A DNA stretch of 64,000 bases. It comes from Galbibacter pacificus. Its GTDB lineage: Bacteria > Bacteroidota > Bacteroidia > Flavobacteriales > Flavobacteriaceae. The notes under the pieces are model-generated. The model had not been told where the DNA came from. It searched no databases and worked only from the letters and a program-made list of their open reading frames with translations. Location: positions 186,001-250,000 of the forward strand of contig NZ_JAPMUA010000005.1 of the NCBI RefSeq assembly GCF_029603155.1, in the 5' to 3' direction. Shown piece after piece: positions 63,112 through 64,000 of the stretch. The position numbers were made by a program, and so were the translations under genes. The stretch's first letter is position 1; each line of letters opens with the position of its first letter.

Positions 63112-63325
63112 AGATTAGGAATGTTAGGTGTTTAGCTTTAATGTAGTACCAAATTCAAAAATATAAAAAATATTAAAAAAACAATTTTTACACTTATTAA
63201 TTAACAAATAATCAGATAAAATGATATTTTTAAATTATTTTTCAAGAATAAATCCTGCACAATAATTTATTTTTAAATATGTATGAATTTCCTTCAGAAG
63301 ATTTTAAAAACCTTTTACATAAAAT

Positions 63326-64000
63326 TTATTTAAACAAAATACATACCGGAGAAGGAGCATCTATTTCATCCATATAGGTCAACAATCCTGTTTCGGGATT
63401 TTTTTTGAATGAAACTATATTGTTGGTATATTGATTGGCCACCAAAAGAAATTCTTCTTTGGGGGAAATGGCAAAATTTCGCGGGCCATCACCTTTAACC
63501 GACTCAAAACCAATGGATTTTAAAGAGCCATCTGCGCCTACTTCAAAAATAGCAATGGAATTATGACCGCGGTTTGAAGCATATAAAAATTTTCCGTTGG
63601 ATGTAATATGGATATCCGCGGCGGTATTTTCTCCTTTAAAGTCACTTGGTACTGTACTAATGGTCCTTTCTATTTTATAAGTTTCGTTTTCAAGGGACAA
63701 TTGGGTAATTGTACTGTTCAATTCATTAAAAACATAAGCCCATTTTCCATTTGGATGAAATGTCATGTGCCTTGGTCCTGCACCCCTTTCCATTGCAAGC
63801 TTTGCACTTTTTTTAGGCGCTAGCTTTTTATTTTTTTCATCTATGGTGGTAAACCATAGCTCATTGGTACCCAAATCTACTTCAACAACGTCTTTTTGAG
63901 TAGGCTGCAACCATACAGAATGTGCATGCGGCCCTTTTTGTCTTTCGGTGGTTCCTCTTCCCGTGTGCTGGTGCACGTCCAATATACCCGAAAGTGCTCC
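63326..64000 (-). CDS. Lactonase family protein (6-phosphogluconolactonase type), partial
   Basis: The reading frame enters from the right edge and ends at 63326; the visible C-terminal part is about 224 residues. The frame stays open up to base 64000 (GALSGI before LDVHQHTG), so the apparent TTG start at 63982 is internal. It is a seven-bladed beta-propeller of the YbhE/lactonase family, with PHAHSVWLQPTQKDVVEVDLG, GPRHMTFHPNGKWAYVFNEL, ADIHITSNGKFLYASNRGHNSI and GPRNFAISPKEEFLLVANQ. The family includes 6-phosphogluconolactonase and muconate-type enzymes. It lies 214 bp from the start of the hybrid-regulator gene on the same strand. The substrate is not known. Confidence 0.9.
   Translation of the reverse strand, partial: GALSGILDVHQHTGRGTTERQKGPHAHSVWLQPTQKDVVEVDLGTNELWFTTIDEKNKKLAPKKSAKLAMERGAGPRHMTFHPNGKWAYVFNELNSTITQLSLENETYKIERTISTVPSDFKGENTAADIHITSNGKFLYASNRGHNSIAIFEVGADGSLKSIGFESVKGDGPRNFAISPKEEFLLVANQYTNNIVSFKKNPETGLLTYMDEIDAPSPVCILFK

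Overview
The window is chromosomal DNA from a member of the Bacteroidota, most likely a marine or environmental Flavobacteriaceae. The evidence is the AT-rich composition, two SusC/SusD pairs, a hybrid two-component regulator, a LytS/LytTR pair, many lipoproteins and Gram-negative signal peptides, several TAnnTTTG-type -7 promoter boxes, weak Shine-Dalgarno sequences, and flavobacterial-type genes such as the NagB/PIG-L and MoaC/MoaB fusions. Genus cannot be read from the sequence. No rRNA, tRNA, CRISPR array, transposase or phage gene was recognised.

Layout. 0-2.5 kb: edge of a secreted carbohydrate-binding-type protein (minus), then a sugar-phosphate transferase plus ATP-grasp enzyme pair typical of surface polysaccharide synthesis. 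2.5-3.1 kb: repeat-rich spacer. 3.1-6.1 kb: an operon of ECF sigma factor, membrane anti-sigma-like protein and two exported beta-helix proteins. 6.2-12.5 kb: trxB, galK-galT facing a Nudix-fold regulator with a clear inverted-repeat operator between them, a VanX-type dipeptidase and a small outer-membrane barrel. 12.7-25.7 kb: a self-contained nitrate assimilation island (nirB, nirD, DUF4202, NarX-like kinase, NarL-like regulator, nitrate transporter, a nitrate reductase fused to its own FAD/NAD and [2Fe-2S] modules, and a rubredoxin-tailed protein with a siroheme-reductase-like body). A MoaC/MoaB fusion for molybdenum cofactor follows across a second repeat-rich spacer. 27.4-37.9 kb: housekeeping and stress genes (DEAD-box helicase, dienelactone hydrolase, M1 peptidase, App1-type phosphatase, lipid kinase, Cu/Zn SOD, ECF sigma/anti-sigma, pentapeptide protein) and a decayed DUF805 fragment. 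37.9-63.1 kb: an amino-sugar/chitin-type utilisation region with a sugar permease, LytTR/LytS pair, SusCD, NagB-PIG-L, GlcNAc-type kinase, GH20 hexosaminidase, a second SusCD with a surface lipoprotein, a SUMF1-fold protein and a 1389-residue hybrid regulator. The right edge cuts a lactonase-family gene.

How the parts fit. In the nitrate island, NarK imports nitrate, the fused NasA-type enzyme reduces it to nitrite, NirBD reduces nitrite to ammonium, and the two-component pair probably senses nitrate/nitrite. TAAGTA/TACGTA palindromes recur before nirB, the response regulator and narK and may be its binding sites. In the amino-sugar region, glycan fragments would be bound and imported by SusCD, trimmed by GH20, imported as monosaccharide by the permease, phosphorylated by the kinase, and deacetylated/deaminated by the NagB fusion. 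Substrate assignments are inferred from gene content.

The most interesting leads are the nitrate island with its unusual rubredoxin/siroheme-fold partner and shared palindromes, the NagB-PIG-L fusion with altered active-site residues, and the galKT/Nudix regulator operator.
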